The notes beneath the pieces are model-generated. The model saw nothing but the letters and a program-made list of their open reading frames with translations. It had not been told where the DNA came from and did no database searches. This document shows, in pieces, positions 17,045-25,446 of a stretch of 64,000 nt of DNA. A program made the position numbers and the translations under genes. Numbering within the stretch: the first letter of the stretch is position 1; every line of letters begins with the position of its first letter. This DNA is from Desulfobulbaceae bacterium (GTDB lineage Bacteria; Bacteroidota; Ignavibacteria; Kapaibacteriales; UBA2268): positions 17,931 to 81,930 of the forward strand of contig JAGXRP010000035.1 in the NCBI GenBank assembly GCA_018335795.1. The letters are read 5' to 3'.

Positions 17045-17403
17045 TAATTAAGGCTTCCGCTGTTTACCATTAAATTTTCAGTAATATTGTCAATTTTGCT
17101 TATAACTTCGGAATAATCGGTATATTTGATTTTTTGCAGTAATTCAAGATAGTCCTTACATTCCTGCAAATTTCCGACAATTTCGATAAAACCACGAATC
17201 TTGGCGATTTTAGTCTCTTTTTCAAAACTCAAAGCCATTTGTTCGGGTAGTACTTCAATTATTTTACCCATTCGCGATTGTAATTGGTACAACTCACAAT
17301 CAGGCAAAGCAAAAATGATTGATTCAATTTGTTGCTTCAATTCGTATGCTTTTTCAATCATACTCCTGTTTAAACCTTGACCTACACTCATCTCCATATC
17401 CAA
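17044..17403 (-). CDS. Small helical protein resembling the S23/four-helix-bundle family
   Basis: 119 residues, almost entirely helical, no signal peptide. Residues about 19-110 follow the pattern of the 23S-rRNA-intervening-sequence (S23) four-helix-bundle family: AYELKQQIESIIFALPDCE, then LQSRMGKIIEVLPEQMA, then FIEIVGNLQECKDYLELLQK. Such proteins are usually encoded in rRNA insertions or as orphan genes, with no firm biochemical role. Here the gene sits between flgN and flgK, overlapping flgK by one base, so a flagellar chaperone or regulator is plausible. The family call rests on pattern recognition only. Confidence 0.55.
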   Translation of the reverse strand: MDMEMSVGQGLNRSMIEKAYELKQQIESIIFALPDCELYQLQSRMGKIIEVLPEQMALSFEKETKIAKIRGFIEIVGNLQECKDYLELLQKIKYTDYSEVISKIDNITENLMVNSGSLN

Positions 17404-17411
17404 AATAAATT

Positions 17412-17849
17412 TTAAACTCTAACATTACATACATTATTTGTGCCATTTGTGAGTATTTCAATCATTTCCTTTACGGAATGTCTTGCACGGTTGGTCAACA
17501 CACGGTTACTTGTGTTGATTAAATGTAATTCAGACATCAGTAAGTTCATGCTTTCTTTCAGATTATTTATTTCGGTTTCTTCGTTCTTGTTGCATAATTT
17601 AGCCAATTCGCTCAACTTAACTTGGGTAGCTTTCTGTTTGGTTATTTTTAGCCAATTGGCGATAATCGTCAAACGGTTGTCTTCGGCTTTTCGCAAATTA
17701 CCCGAAATTTCTTCTTGGAGAGAAGTTATATCTCCGATGTCTTCGAGTTTCATTTTGATTAAGGCATTTTGCTGTCTTTCAGCAAGATTGAACAAATCCT
17801 TAAGAAGTTGTTCTTCATATTTTAGATATGTGATTAATTTGGATAGCAT
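17412..17849 (-). CDS. flgN: FlgN-like flagellar export chaperone
   Basis: 145 residues, all helical with no signal peptide. It shows the FlgN pattern: a Leu-rich first helix LLKDLFNLAERQQNALIKMKLEDIG, then ITSLQEEISGNLRKAEDNR, ending in a charged amphipathic helix VKEMIEILTNG. FlgN binds FlgK and FlgL and keeps them unfolded for export. Its position two genes before flgK supports the call; sequence conservation in this family is weak. Confidence 0.75.
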   Translation of the reverse strand: MLSKLITYLKYEEQLLKDLFNLAERQQNALIKMKLEDIGDITSLQEEISGNLRKAEDNRLTIIANWLKITKQKATQVKLSELAKLCNKNEETEINNLKESMNLLMSELHLINTSNRVLTNRARHSVKEMIEILTNGTNNVCNVRV

Positions 17850-17858
17850 ATTTGTAGC

Positions 17859-18728
17859 CTAAAATTGATTTAAGTATTTATTCACTTTTCTTACGTAATT
17901 TTCAGTTTCCTTGAAAGGAGGTATGCCATTGTATTTTTCTACATTTCCGGGACCGGCATTGTATGCAGCCAAAGCAAGATTTGTATCATTATTAAATTTG
18001 TCTAACATTTGGCGTAAATATCGTGCTCCACCCATGATATTTTCTTCGGGGTCAAAAGAATTCGTGACTCCCAAATCCCGCGCTGTTCCGTCCATCAGTT
18101 GCATTAGGCCTTTTGCACCTGCAATTGATTTCGCATTTACTTGTCCTGCAGATTCGGCTGTGATGACTGATTTAATCAAGGTTTTATCGAGATTGTATTT
18201 ATCTGAAGCTTGACTGATAATATCGTCGAATTGATTTAATCTTTGTTTGACGCGGTCGAAAAAAGTGCCACCAATTTCATTATTTGTCTCAACTACTTTA
18301 GAATTAATTGGCTTACTTGAATTAGTTGTAATGATTTGCAAGGGTTCCGTCGGAATTGTTTTTTCAATAATATTTTTAGTTGGAATTTCTTCGTTTGTAA
18401 AAAATTTATAAACTTGTTCGGCTATCCCAATTCCCTTACCTGTTGAAGAGATTTTATCAGTCAGCATCAAATATGAATAATCCATCAAAATATCACTGCC
18501 AAAACCTTCGTCGCTTTCGTCATCAAGTTGTGCATTCCGAATTTCTTTAAACATCATATTCATAAATATTGCTTCAAATCCACGAGCAGCTTTTTCAAGA
18601 CCAAGTTTGTCAGATTCTGACAAATTAATTTTTGCCGTAGAACGTACTCGATTTTTCAAATCATTAATTTGACTTTCGTAAATCTTGCTTGGGTCAGGTT
18701 TTTCGATATTTAATTTATAATTATCCAT
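17859..18728 (-). CDS. flgJ: FlgJ: rod-binding domain fused to SLT lytic transglycosylase
   Basis: 289 residues. The N-terminal rod-binding domain (about 42-112: EKAARGFEAIFMNMMFKEIR and GIGIAEQVYKFF) caps the growing rod. After a linker, residues 165-289 are a soluble-lytic-transglycosylase domain: IKSVITAESAGQVNAKS with catalytic Glu192, GAKGLMQLMDGTA, and ALAAYNAGPGNVEKY. The well-known E. coli FlgJ instead carries a glucosaminidase domain, so wall opening here would use a transglycosylase. It lies between flgI (2 bp) and flgN (9 bp). There is no Sec signal, as expected for export through the flagellar machine. Confidence 0.92.
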   Translation of the reverse strand: MDNYKLNIEKPDPSKIYESQINDLKNRVRSTAKINLSESDKLGLEKAARGFEAIFMNMMFKEIRNAQLDDESDEGFGSDILMDYSYLMLTDKISSTGKGIGIAEQVYKFFTNEEIPTKNIIEKTIPTEPLQIITTNSSKPINSKVVETNNEIGGTFFDRVKQRLNQFDDIISQASDKYNLDKTLIKSVITAESAGQVNAKSIAGAKGLMQLMDGTARDLGVTNSFDPEENIMGGARYLRQMLDKFNNDTNLALAAYNAGPGNVEKYNGIPPFKETENYVRKVNKYLNQF

Positions 18729-18729
18729 T

Positions 18730-19830
18730 TTATTGAATTATTAATTCTCCTTGCAGTGAACCAGATTCTTTAAGAGCCTGAAAAATAGAAATTAAATCGC
18801 GAGGATTAACTTGTAATAGATTTAGAGCATTAGCGATGTCTTGCACCGTTGGACCTTGGACGACTAAAGTACGTGATTCACGAAGTTCCTCACGAGTTGT
18901 AATTTCGGCTGTTTCGGCTATTTGTGGCGGTCTGATAGTAAATGGTGCAGGTTGTGGAACTAATACTTGCTTTTGAATTGATATTTCAAGACCTGCATGA
19001 GCAATCACTGCGGGCAATAATTCAACATTTCCACCGACAACAACTGTGCCCGTTCTTTCATTTATGACAACTCTTGCTATTGGGTCGCTAATTACATTAA
19101 TTACTTCAATTTGTGCAATTAATTCCATTGCTTGATTGTTATTTATTCCTGCAGGTAAAGTAACTTCTACTGTACCTGCATCAAATATTTGTGCAGAATT
19201 AGTAAGCCCTGCAACAGAATTAACAGCTTGAGATATTCGCGACGCAGTTGTAAAATCAGGCTCTCTTAAACTAATTCTTATTTTATTATCAATAATGATT
19301 TCACGATTAAAACTAATTTCCAGAAATAATCCGTTTGGTACACGTCCTGTCGTTGAAATATTTTTTCCTAATTTTGAACCCAGTGCATTAAAATCGTAAC
19401 CACCTACCGAAAGAGAACCTTGAGCCATCCCGACAATTGTACCGTCAGCAGTAGATAGGGGAGTCATAAGCAAAACACCACCTTGCAAAGAATTTGCATC
19501 CCCAATAGAAGATACAATTACATCAACCTTGCTGCCTGCTTTCATAAAAGCAGGGATAGTTGCAGTTACCATAACAGCTGCCACATTTCTAATTCTTGGA
19601 TTTCTCTCGGGAACAGTCAAACCGAAGCGTTTCAACATATTTGAAACAGATTGCACAGTATATGTAGTTTGTTGATTATCGCCGCTTTGGTTCAATCCCG
19701 ATACTAATCCATAACCAACTACTTGGACACCGCTCACACCTTCGATTACTGCAATATCTTTTATCCGAGCACCAAATAAATCCGATGCAATCAAAAAGAA
19801 AATTATTAATATTATATTTATTTTATACAT
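18730..19830 (-). CDS. flgI: Flagellar P-ring protein FlgI
   Basis: 366 residues, the expected length. It has a Sec signal peptide ending near DLFGARIKDIA. Conserved FlgI blocks include IEGVSGVQVVGYGLVSGLNQSGD, NMLKRFGLTVP, and KNVAAVMVTA-like VAAVMVTATIPAFMKAGS; the C-terminus NLLQVNPRDLISIFQALKES is standard. It polymerises in the peptidoglycan layer as the bushing around the rod, aided by FlgA, encoded two genes upstream. 7 bp after flgH. Confidence 0.95.
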   Translation of the reverse strand: MYKINIILIIFFLIASDLFGARIKDIAVIEGVSGVQVVGYGLVSGLNQSGDNQQTTYTVQSVSNMLKRFGLTVPERNPRIRNVAAVMVTATIPAFMKAGSKVDVIVSSIGDANSLQGGVLLMTPLSTADGTIVGMAQGSLSVGGYDFNALGSKLGKNISTTGRVPNGLFLEISFNREIIIDNKIRISLREPDFTTASRISQAVNSVAGLTNSAQIFDAGTVEVTLPAGINNNQAMELIAQIEVINVISDPIARVVINERTGTVVVGGNVELLPAVIAHAGLEISIQKQVLVPQPAPFTIRPPQIAETAEITTREELRESRTLVVQGPTVQDIANALNLLQVNPRDLISIFQALKESGSLQGELIIQ

Positions 19831-19837
19831 ATTTAAT

Positions 19838-20419
19838 TTAAAATAAAAGTCTTAAAAATTTTGTTAAAAGCCCCGGTTCTTGAATTTCAGAAACACTACC
19901 ATCACCTTCAATTAATAAAGTTAGTTCGAGTATTGAATATGAAAAAACCGAATTATCCGGCCGTACATCAACCGGACGAACAATGCCCTTGATTACAACT
20001 GTTTGCGTTTCGCCATTGACTTTTGTTGTACGAGTTCCCTCTATTCGCAAATTGCCGTTCTCGACTACTTCGACCACTTTGGCACTCAATCGTGACCTGA
20101 TTTTTTCATTACGTGAAGTTTGCCCACGTCCTTGATGTCCTGTTCCTGTTCCTAAAGAACCGCCCATTGTATTATTTCCCGAACCTGTGTTATATCCTAA
20201 ATTTGCATCTACACTCGTGGAACGGTTGCTTTGCGTGTTTGCTGAATTATCTGCCTGAGTATCTTCGATAATCAAAACCATAATCGCGTCACCTTCACGG
20301 AATGCTTTTACATCCGAAAATAATGAGCGAGAACTGTTTTGAATAAATTGACTATAAGCATTCAAATTGAACGCAAATAAAATAATAATAAAAAATAATA
20401 TTCTTTTCATTTTCATCAC
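19838..20419 (-). CDS. flgH: Flagellar L-ring protein FlgH, apparently not lipidated
   Basis: 193 residues. FlgH blocks: SLFSDVKAFREGDAIMVLI near residue 33, KIRSRLSAKVVEVVENGNL, and GIVRPVDVRPDNSVFSYSI. It forms the outer-membrane bushing of the rod. The N-terminus is a Sec signal (MKRILFFIIILFAFNLNAYS), but there is no Cys anywhere near the cleavage site, so the lipobox of E. coli FlgH is missing and signal peptidase I should cut after AYS. Its ATG overlaps the flgA stop by 4 bases. Confidence 0.93.
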   Translation of the reverse strand: MMKMKRILFFIIILFAFNLNAYSQFIQNSSRSLFSDVKAFREGDAIMVLIIEDTQADNSANTQSNRSTSVDANLGYNTGSGNNTMGGSLGTGTGHQGRGQTSRNEKIRSRLSAKVVEVVENGNLRIEGTRTTKVNGETQTVVIKGIVRPVDVRPDNSVFSYSILELTLLIEGDGSVSEIQEPGLLTKFLRLLF

Positions 20420-21117
20420 CTTTTTGATAAATTGTTAGCATCTAAATATACGTTTCCGTCATCGCCTACAATTCCTGTTAATGTACCACCACTATCTCGT
20501 TTTATTCTAATCTGTTGTCCAGCAATTCCATCTTGTAACGCCGTTCCCATTGTTCTTATTCTAACTGCACCCGAATTCACTATTATACTGACTTTTTCGC
20601 TTCTTTTAATAATTGTTTCGGCTGCCAATAATGTACTATTCACTATTGTACCTTTTGAGATATTTCTCGAAGCTTGTTTGCCAATTAATTGTTTAATATC
20701 TGTAATATTATTCGAACAATTATTATCCGATATTATTTTTTTATATGTAAAATCAGATTCTAAAAAAGTTTGCCCCACGGGAATCGTTTGAGCCGCAACT
20801 AAAACATTTATTTCATATTTAATTCGAACGGAATAATCTATAAACTTTACAATTCTATCTTCATTTCTAAATTTAATCATAACACGATTCAAACCACAAT
20901 CCTGGATATCCGCATCCAATTCTGCATGTATTCCGGATTCGGGAAAGGAAATATCACTAATGTTTTGTAGTATTTCTACTTCTGCAATTCCGGTATTGGA
21001 TTTCATAATATGATTAATAATTGCCTCTTTCAATCTTTCAGCCGAAAAACTTGATTGCGAGTATGACATTATACTCGTTGCAATAATTAGTAATATTATA
21101 TATATACTTCTTATCAT
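20416..21117 (-). CDS. flgA: P-ring assembly chaperone FlgA
   Basis: 233 residues with a Sec signal (MIRSIYIILLIIATSIMSYS). The C-terminal half is the SAF-type domain: VLVAAQTIPVGQTFLESDF, IGKQASRNISKGTIVNSTL, and RIRTMGTALQDGIAGQQIRI. FlgA is periplasmic and guides FlgI subunits into the P ring. Overlaps flgH by 4 bases and follows flgG by 1 bp. Confidence 0.92.
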   Translation of the reverse strand: MIRSIYIILLIIATSIMSYSQSSFSAERLKEAIINHIMKSNTGIAEVEILQNISDISFPESGIHAELDADIQDCGLNRVMIKFRNEDRIVKFIDYSVRIKYEINVLVAAQTIPVGQTFLESDFTYKKIISDNNCSNNITDIKQLIGKQASRNISKGTIVNSTLLAAETIIKRSEKVSIIVNSGAVRIRTMGTALQDGIAGQQIRIKRDSGGTLTGIVGDDGNVYLDANNLSKR

Positions 21118-21118
21118 T

Positions 21119-21907
21119 TTATCTCTTCAAATTAACTGCTGTTGCAAGTATTTCATCGGCTGTACGAACAGATTTTGAATTCAATTCATAAGCTCTTTGA
21201 GCATTTATCATATTAACCATTTCTTCGACAATGTCCACATTCGATGCTTCAAGATGAGATTGGATTATTTCACCTGTATTTATTGATGCCGGTTGTTCAA
21301 AAATTGCAGCGCCAGACGCCGGAGTTTCAGCATAAAGATTATTGCCCATCGAACGTAAACCACCCGGATTAATAAAGCGGGCGAGCTCTAATTGTCCCAA
21401 AACTTGTTCATCAGTGGCGCCTTCAAGCAGCATACTCACAACTCCATCGCGTGAAATCAAAATCTCGAGTGCATCATTCGGAATCGAAAAGCCCGGCTCC
21501 AACAGATAGCCTTGGCTTGTCGTTATTTCCCCGTTGCGATTGAGTTGGAAAGAACCGTCGCGTGTAAAACTATATGTACTGTCGGGCTTGCGAATGATGA
21601 AAAAGCCCTCGCCACTTATAGCCAAATCGAGTGGATTATTTGTCTGTGAAATATCGCCTTGTCTGAAAATCTTTTTTGTTGATACAAGTTCGGTACCTGA
21701 GCCAATTTGGACCTCATTTAGTGGCTCAACACCTGAACGAGCAACATTACCCGCAGGTCTGAGCGTTTCGTATAATAAATCTTGAAATTCAGGTCTAACT
21801 TTTTTGTAGCCTGTTGTGTTGACATTCGATAAGTTGTTCGATATGATTTCAACATATCTCTGTTGGGCTGTCAAGCCTGTTGCTGCTGTCCTTAAAGTTT
21901 TATCCAT
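21119..21907 (-). CDS. flgG: Flagellar distal rod protein FlgG
   Basis: 262 residues, exactly the usual FlgG size. N-terminal rod motif TAATGLTAQQRYVEIISNNL and NTTGYKKVRPEFQDLLYE; C-terminal VEEMVNMINAQRAYELNSKS and DEILATAVNLKR. The distal rod acts as the drive shaft inside the L and P rings made by flgH and flgI further along the operon. The strong FLYETLRPAG-like block distinguishes it from the upstream FlgF paralogue. Confidence 0.95.
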   Translation of the reverse strand: MDKTLRTAATGLTAQQRYVEIISNNLSNVNTTGYKKVRPEFQDLLYETLRPAGNVARSGVEPLNEVQIGSGTELVSTKKIFRQGDISQTNNPLDLAISGEGFFIIRKPDSTYSFTRDGSFQLNRNGEITTSQGYLLEPGFSIPNDALEILISRDGVVSMLLEGATDEQVLGQLELARFINPGGLRSMGNNLYAETPASGAAIFEQPASINTGEIIQSHLEASNVDIVEEMVNMINAQRAYELNSKSVRTADEILATAVNLKR

Positions 21908-21936
21908 TATTTATCCTTTTTTTTTATTTTCAAATT

Positions 21937-22716
21937 TTAATAAAATCTGCTCATAGCGATAGATTTTTCAAGGGTGCTGTCGTTCGTTTGAATCACTTTG
22001 CTTCCTGCTTCAAAAGCACGTTGCAATTCAATCATCTTCACCATTTCTTGCACTATATTGACATTTGAGTTTTCGAGCCATCCTTGTCGGATAAAAAATT
22101 CGCCATCTTCGAGTTTTAGTCCGTCTGATTCCCAAGTAGCAATGAAATCTTGATTTGAAATTCTTTGCAAAGTTTTTGTATCATCGGGCATCATCAAAAG
22201 TATTTTTCCAACTTCATATTCGTTGAAGAAGATTTCGCCTGTTTCGGAAATTCTTAAATTCGTATTTCGCGAATCGTTCGAAATTTGTGGGTTTGACATG
22301 AATTCTTTGTTTATGGAAATAACACCATTTTCGCCCATCAATTTTTTGCCGTCATGGGTGATGATTTCTCCGGTTTCCGAAAGAGTAAAACTTCCGGCTC
22401 TTGTCAGAAATTCTTTGCCTTCGACATCTTGAACCACGAAAAATCCCTTACCTTCAATCGCAATATCCAATGGATTGTGAGTTTGTTCCATAGCACCGTT
22501 TGAGAAATCGTAATAGGAGCCGACAGGTGGGTCGTTCTGTTCTATATCGCCTTTGACGTTAAAGAAATTAGCTCGAGCGTCAAGCAAATTTCGCTCGAAC
22601 ACCTCAGCTCTTTTGAAACCGGTTGTCGAAGCATTTGCCAAGTTATTGGCACTTACTTCTAATCTTGTTTGGCTATTCATCATCCCTAATGAAGCCGTAA
22701 ATAATTCTTTTAGCAT
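21937..22716 (-). CDS. flgF: Flagellar basal-body rod protein FlgF
   Basis: 259 residues of the FlgE/F/G family: N-terminal SANNLANASTTGFKRAEVF, central DIAIEGKGFFVVQDVEGKEF, and C-terminal VQEMVKMIELQRAFEAGSKV. It is assigned as the proximal rod subunit FlgF because it is the more divergent of the two rod paralogues and precedes flgG. First gene of the operon, with TTGGAG just before the ATG and a sigma-54-type promoter match 28-44 bp upstream. Confidence 0.88.
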   Translation of the reverse strand: MLKELFTASLGMMNSQTRLEVSANNLANASTTGFKRAEVFERNLLDARANFFNVKGDIEQNDPPVGSYYDFSNGAMEQTHNPLDIAIEGKGFFVVQDVEGKEFLTRAGSFTLSETGEIITHDGKKLMGENGVISINKEFMSNPQISNDSRNTNLRISETGEIFFNEYEVGKILLMMPDDTKTLQRISNQDFIATWESDGLKLEDGEFFIRQGWLENSNVNIVQEMVKMIELQRAFEAGSKVIQTNDSTLEKSIAMSRFY

Positions 22717-22743
22717 CCATGCTCCAAATTTTTATATAAACTA

Positions 22744-22760
22744 ATCAAGCCTTGTGCCAA
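22744..22760 (-). promoter_or_regulatory. Candidate sigma-54 promoter of the flagellar operon
   Basis: Read on the minus strand, TTGGCACAAGGCTTGAT matches the sigma-54 consensus TGGCAC-N5-TTGCW: GG at -24, exact 10-base spacing, and TTGA where TTGC is usual (one mismatch at -12). It ends about 28 bp before the flgF ATG, giving a short leader. Sigma-54 control of middle flagellar genes is known in many polarly flagellated bacteria. No activator gene is in the window. Confidence 0.6.
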
Positions 22761-22969
22761 TTCAATTACTTCATTGCTCAAAATAGTTAGGAAGTGTAGT
22801 AAAGCGGATTTGAAGTGCTATATAAATTGTCAACACATTTTATTGTTTAGAAACATATATAAAAAATCATGATGAATATTCACCATTGGATAATATTGTC
22901 ATAAGCTCAAAACTTGATGAGATTTTTGATATTTTGGAGCAAATATTCTTTAGTAAGGCGGGGATACTG

Positions 22970-24940
22970 TTAATCTGTAATTTTATTCAAAAAATGGAAC
23001 CATGATTTGTAGTAAGTGATATTATTCTCCAAACCTTTGATATCATGCCCCTGACCTTCGAAAAGCACTAATTCAAAATCTTTGCCGTATTTTTTCAAAC
23101 TGTCTGCCATCCAAATACTTCCCTCCAATGGTACTCGGTTGTCATTTGTGCCATGCGTCAAAAGTAATTTACCTCGTAACAAATTAGCGTGATATAGCGG
23201 TGACCTCTCCTTAAGCTTTTCTTCCTCTGTTGCAGGGTCGCCTGCTTCGAGGAGAACCCAATCAGGTATATTGCATGTTTGATAGAAATGAATAATGTCT
23301 GAAAATCCGGCATCACACAATCCAAATCCCCAATCGAAATTTGTCTTGTAACCATTTACTTCACCGGGAAAAGTTAAAAGTCTTAAGACTGCATAACCAC
23401 CATGAGAACCACCGAATGTACCTATCCTATTTGGCGGAATTCCCATCTTTTCATTTACATATTTTGCGGCATAGATGATATCCAAAATTTCATTTCCACC
23501 CAAATCTTTATCATTCATCGCTTTGAAATCAAAACCCCATCCGTCAGAACCTCTCGGTGCAGGACTTAAAACTGTTATGCCAGCTTCGGCAAGTAGATGA
23601 TTCCTGAAATTAAAATTGTTATAGCCACCATAAAAAGATTGAATCAATACGATTTGCTTGTCTTTGGGCAATGGATTTTTCGGTTTGTATAAATATGCAT
23701 GAATCATTCTTTGCTTGCCAGTTTTTTCATCAATATCAAAAGTTGGGTAGTCAATTTTTTCTATATCAGCGTGGTAAATTTTTGATTTTAATTCATTTGG
23801 CAAATCGTATTTTACATCAAACTCAAATTTATTGTCTTTTATAGTTATTTCGGACATGATAAACTTTGTGTTCGCCGAAGAACCTGTTGACATAATTTTA
23901 TTCCCTTTGGAATCAATAATAACATAATTGACGTCAATTACTTGTTTGTACAAAATTTGACCGTCATCAGGATTGATTAGCATGATGTTTGTGTTAATCG
24001 GATTTGAAGAAGTGAGTGCGATTAGTCTTTTGTTACCAACTTCGACAAGGTCATAAGACGACACATTTGCATCAAGTTTTGTCAACTGCATAGTTTCGTT
24101 TGTCAGAATATTATACTTGAAAACATTATTTATGTCCGCTTCGTTTGAAGAATATAGGAATTCATTGTCATTAAGCCATTTTGGAAATATTGCCGGAGTT
24201 TTACGTTTCAACGTTTCATCTGTAATAATTTTTGTTGTTCGATTTTCCAAATCTAACAATAATAGATTGCCATATGCACGGTCTCTATTTTTACTGGCTG
24301 TTACTATGATGTATTTTCCGTCTCGACTCTGCAAAGGTTTTCCCCAAGTAAAAGACATATTAGGATTATCCCTAAAAAGTATTACCTCCTTGCCGGACTT
24401 CAAATCAAGTATTCTAACTTCGCCCAACCTATCATCTTTTGTTCCGAGTCTTGCAATATAGATAATTTTATCCTTATTCGTACTGAAATTATAACCAAAA
24501 ATATATGGAACGTCAGTTAATTTTTCAACCTTACCTGTTTTAATACTCATCCTATATATATTCAGAACTTCATCGTTACGTTCGTCCCCGTTCCAATAAA
24601 AACATGAATCAAAATGGTTATAACTCAAATCAAAAACATTGCGTTTGGAAAAATCAATTTCAGATACTGCTTTGCCGGACCATAAATCAACTCTATCATT
24701 TATGTCTAGATATAGTAATTGCTGAGTATTTCCTTCTTTAAAATAGTACATTATGCCTGATATGTAATCAACTTTGATTGCTCCAAAAGGGAAACCTTCT
24801 AAATACGGAGTAAGGTCAATAATTCTATCTTTGAAATAGATAAGATTTTCGTTCTTAATTTCAGGGTCACTTTCATGTCGTTCGCAAGAAACTATACACG
24901 ACATAAGTATCAAAATCGTCACTAAATATGATTTTTTCAT
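22970..24940 (-). CDS. S9-family prolyl-oligopeptidase-like lipoprotein
   Basis: 656 residues. The signal ends in a lipobox (IVSC, Cys19), so it is probably membrane-anchored. Residues about 60-380 form a beta-propeller of TolB/PD40-like blades; residues about 400-656 are an alpha/beta-hydrolase with the triad Ser512 (GTFGGSHGGYAV), Asp600 (HGTNDNRVP) and His632 (EGQGHDIKG). S9 enzymes cleave short peptides, often after Pro or as dipeptidyl peptidases; the exact specificity is not readable. It stands alone between the flagellar operon and crcB. It could process peptides taken up by the OPT or MFS transporters, but that is guesswork. Confidence 0.9.
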   Translation of the reverse strand: MKKSYLVTILILMSCIVSCERHESDPEIKNENLIYFKDRIIDLTPYLEGFPFGAIKVDYISGIMYYFKEGNTQQLLYLDINDRVDLWSGKAVSEIDFSKRNVFDLSYNHFDSCFYWNGDERNDEVLNIYRMSIKTGKVEKLTDVPYIFGYNFSTNKDKIIYIARLGTKDDRLGEVRILDLKSGKEVILFRDNPNMSFTWGKPLQSRDGKYIIVTASKNRDRAYGNLLLLDLENRTTKIITDETLKRKTPAIFPKWLNDNEFLYSSNEADINNVFKYNILTNETMQLTKLDANVSSYDLVEVGNKRLIALTSSNPINTNIMLINPDDGQILYKQVIDVNYVIIDSKGNKIMSTGSSANTKFIMSEITIKDNKFEFDVKYDLPNELKSKIYHADIEKIDYPTFDIDEKTGKQRMIHAYLYKPKNPLPKDKQIVLIQSFYGGYNNFNFRNHLLAEAGITVLSPAPRGSDGWGFDFKAMNDKDLGGNEILDIIYAAKYVNEKMGIPPNRIGTFGGSHGGYAVLRLLTFPGEVNGYKTNFDWGFGLCDAGFSDIIHFYQTCNIPDWVLLEAGDPATEEEKLKERSPLYHANLLRGKLLLTHGTNDNRVPLEGSIWMADSLKKYGKDFELVLFEGQGHDIKGLENNITYYKSWFHFLNKITD

Positions 24941-25048
24941 TTTTATTTAATTGCAATCAACATAATGACAAATTTAAACAAAATTGGTTAATTAATAAAT
25001 GAAAAATACTGTAATTGTGTGATTATTACATATAATAAATTTTCAGAT

Positions 25049-25432
25049 ATGCTAAATTTACTTTTAGTTGGACTTGGTGGTTTTATCGGGGCGATTTCAA
25101 GGTATTTGATAGGTTCTTATTTTGAGGGACATTCAGAATTCTTATCCTTTCCGATTGGTATTTTAATTGTCAATCTCGTTGGATGTCTTATTATTGGTAT
25201 GTTGGCAGGTGTGGCAGAAAGTACGACTCTAATTTCCGAAGAAATCAAATTAATGCTTTTTGTAGGTTTGTTAGGTAGTTTCACTACTTTTTCAACATTT
25301 TCGCATGACACTATGAATTTTATTACTAATGGCTTATTGATTCATGCAATGTTGAATGTTTTGTTATCTGTTGTTATAGGTATATTTGCAGTTGCAGTAG
25401 GTTTCAAATCTATGGATTTAATTTTTAACTGA
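25049..25432 (+). CDS. crcB: Fluoride channel CrcB/Fluc
   Basis: 127 residues with four membrane helices, the size of a dual-topology Fluc subunit. Signatures: VGLGGFIGAISRYLIGS at the start, the pore Asn in ILIVNLVGC (Asn42), and GLLGSFTTFSTFSHDT (76-88) with the Phe residues of the fluoride track. It exports fluoride by passive conduction. The ATG at 25049 gives the normal length; a GTG ten codons earlier is unlikely. I looked for a fluoride riboswitch upstream and saw none. 14 bp before nadA, so probably co-transcribed. Confidence 0.93.
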   Translation: MLNLLLVGLGGFIGAISRYLIGSYFEGHSEFLSFPIGILIVNLVGCLIIGMLAGVAESTTLISEEIKLMLFVGLLGSFTTFSTFSHDTMNFITNGLLIHAMLNVLLSVVIGIFAVAVGFKSMDLIFN

Positions 25433-25446
25433 TTTAGGTGAGCAAA

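Noticed and set aside
24941..25048. Fluoride riboswitch before crcB
   Set aside because: I looked for the conserved crcB-motif pseudoknot and saw only AT-rich sequence.
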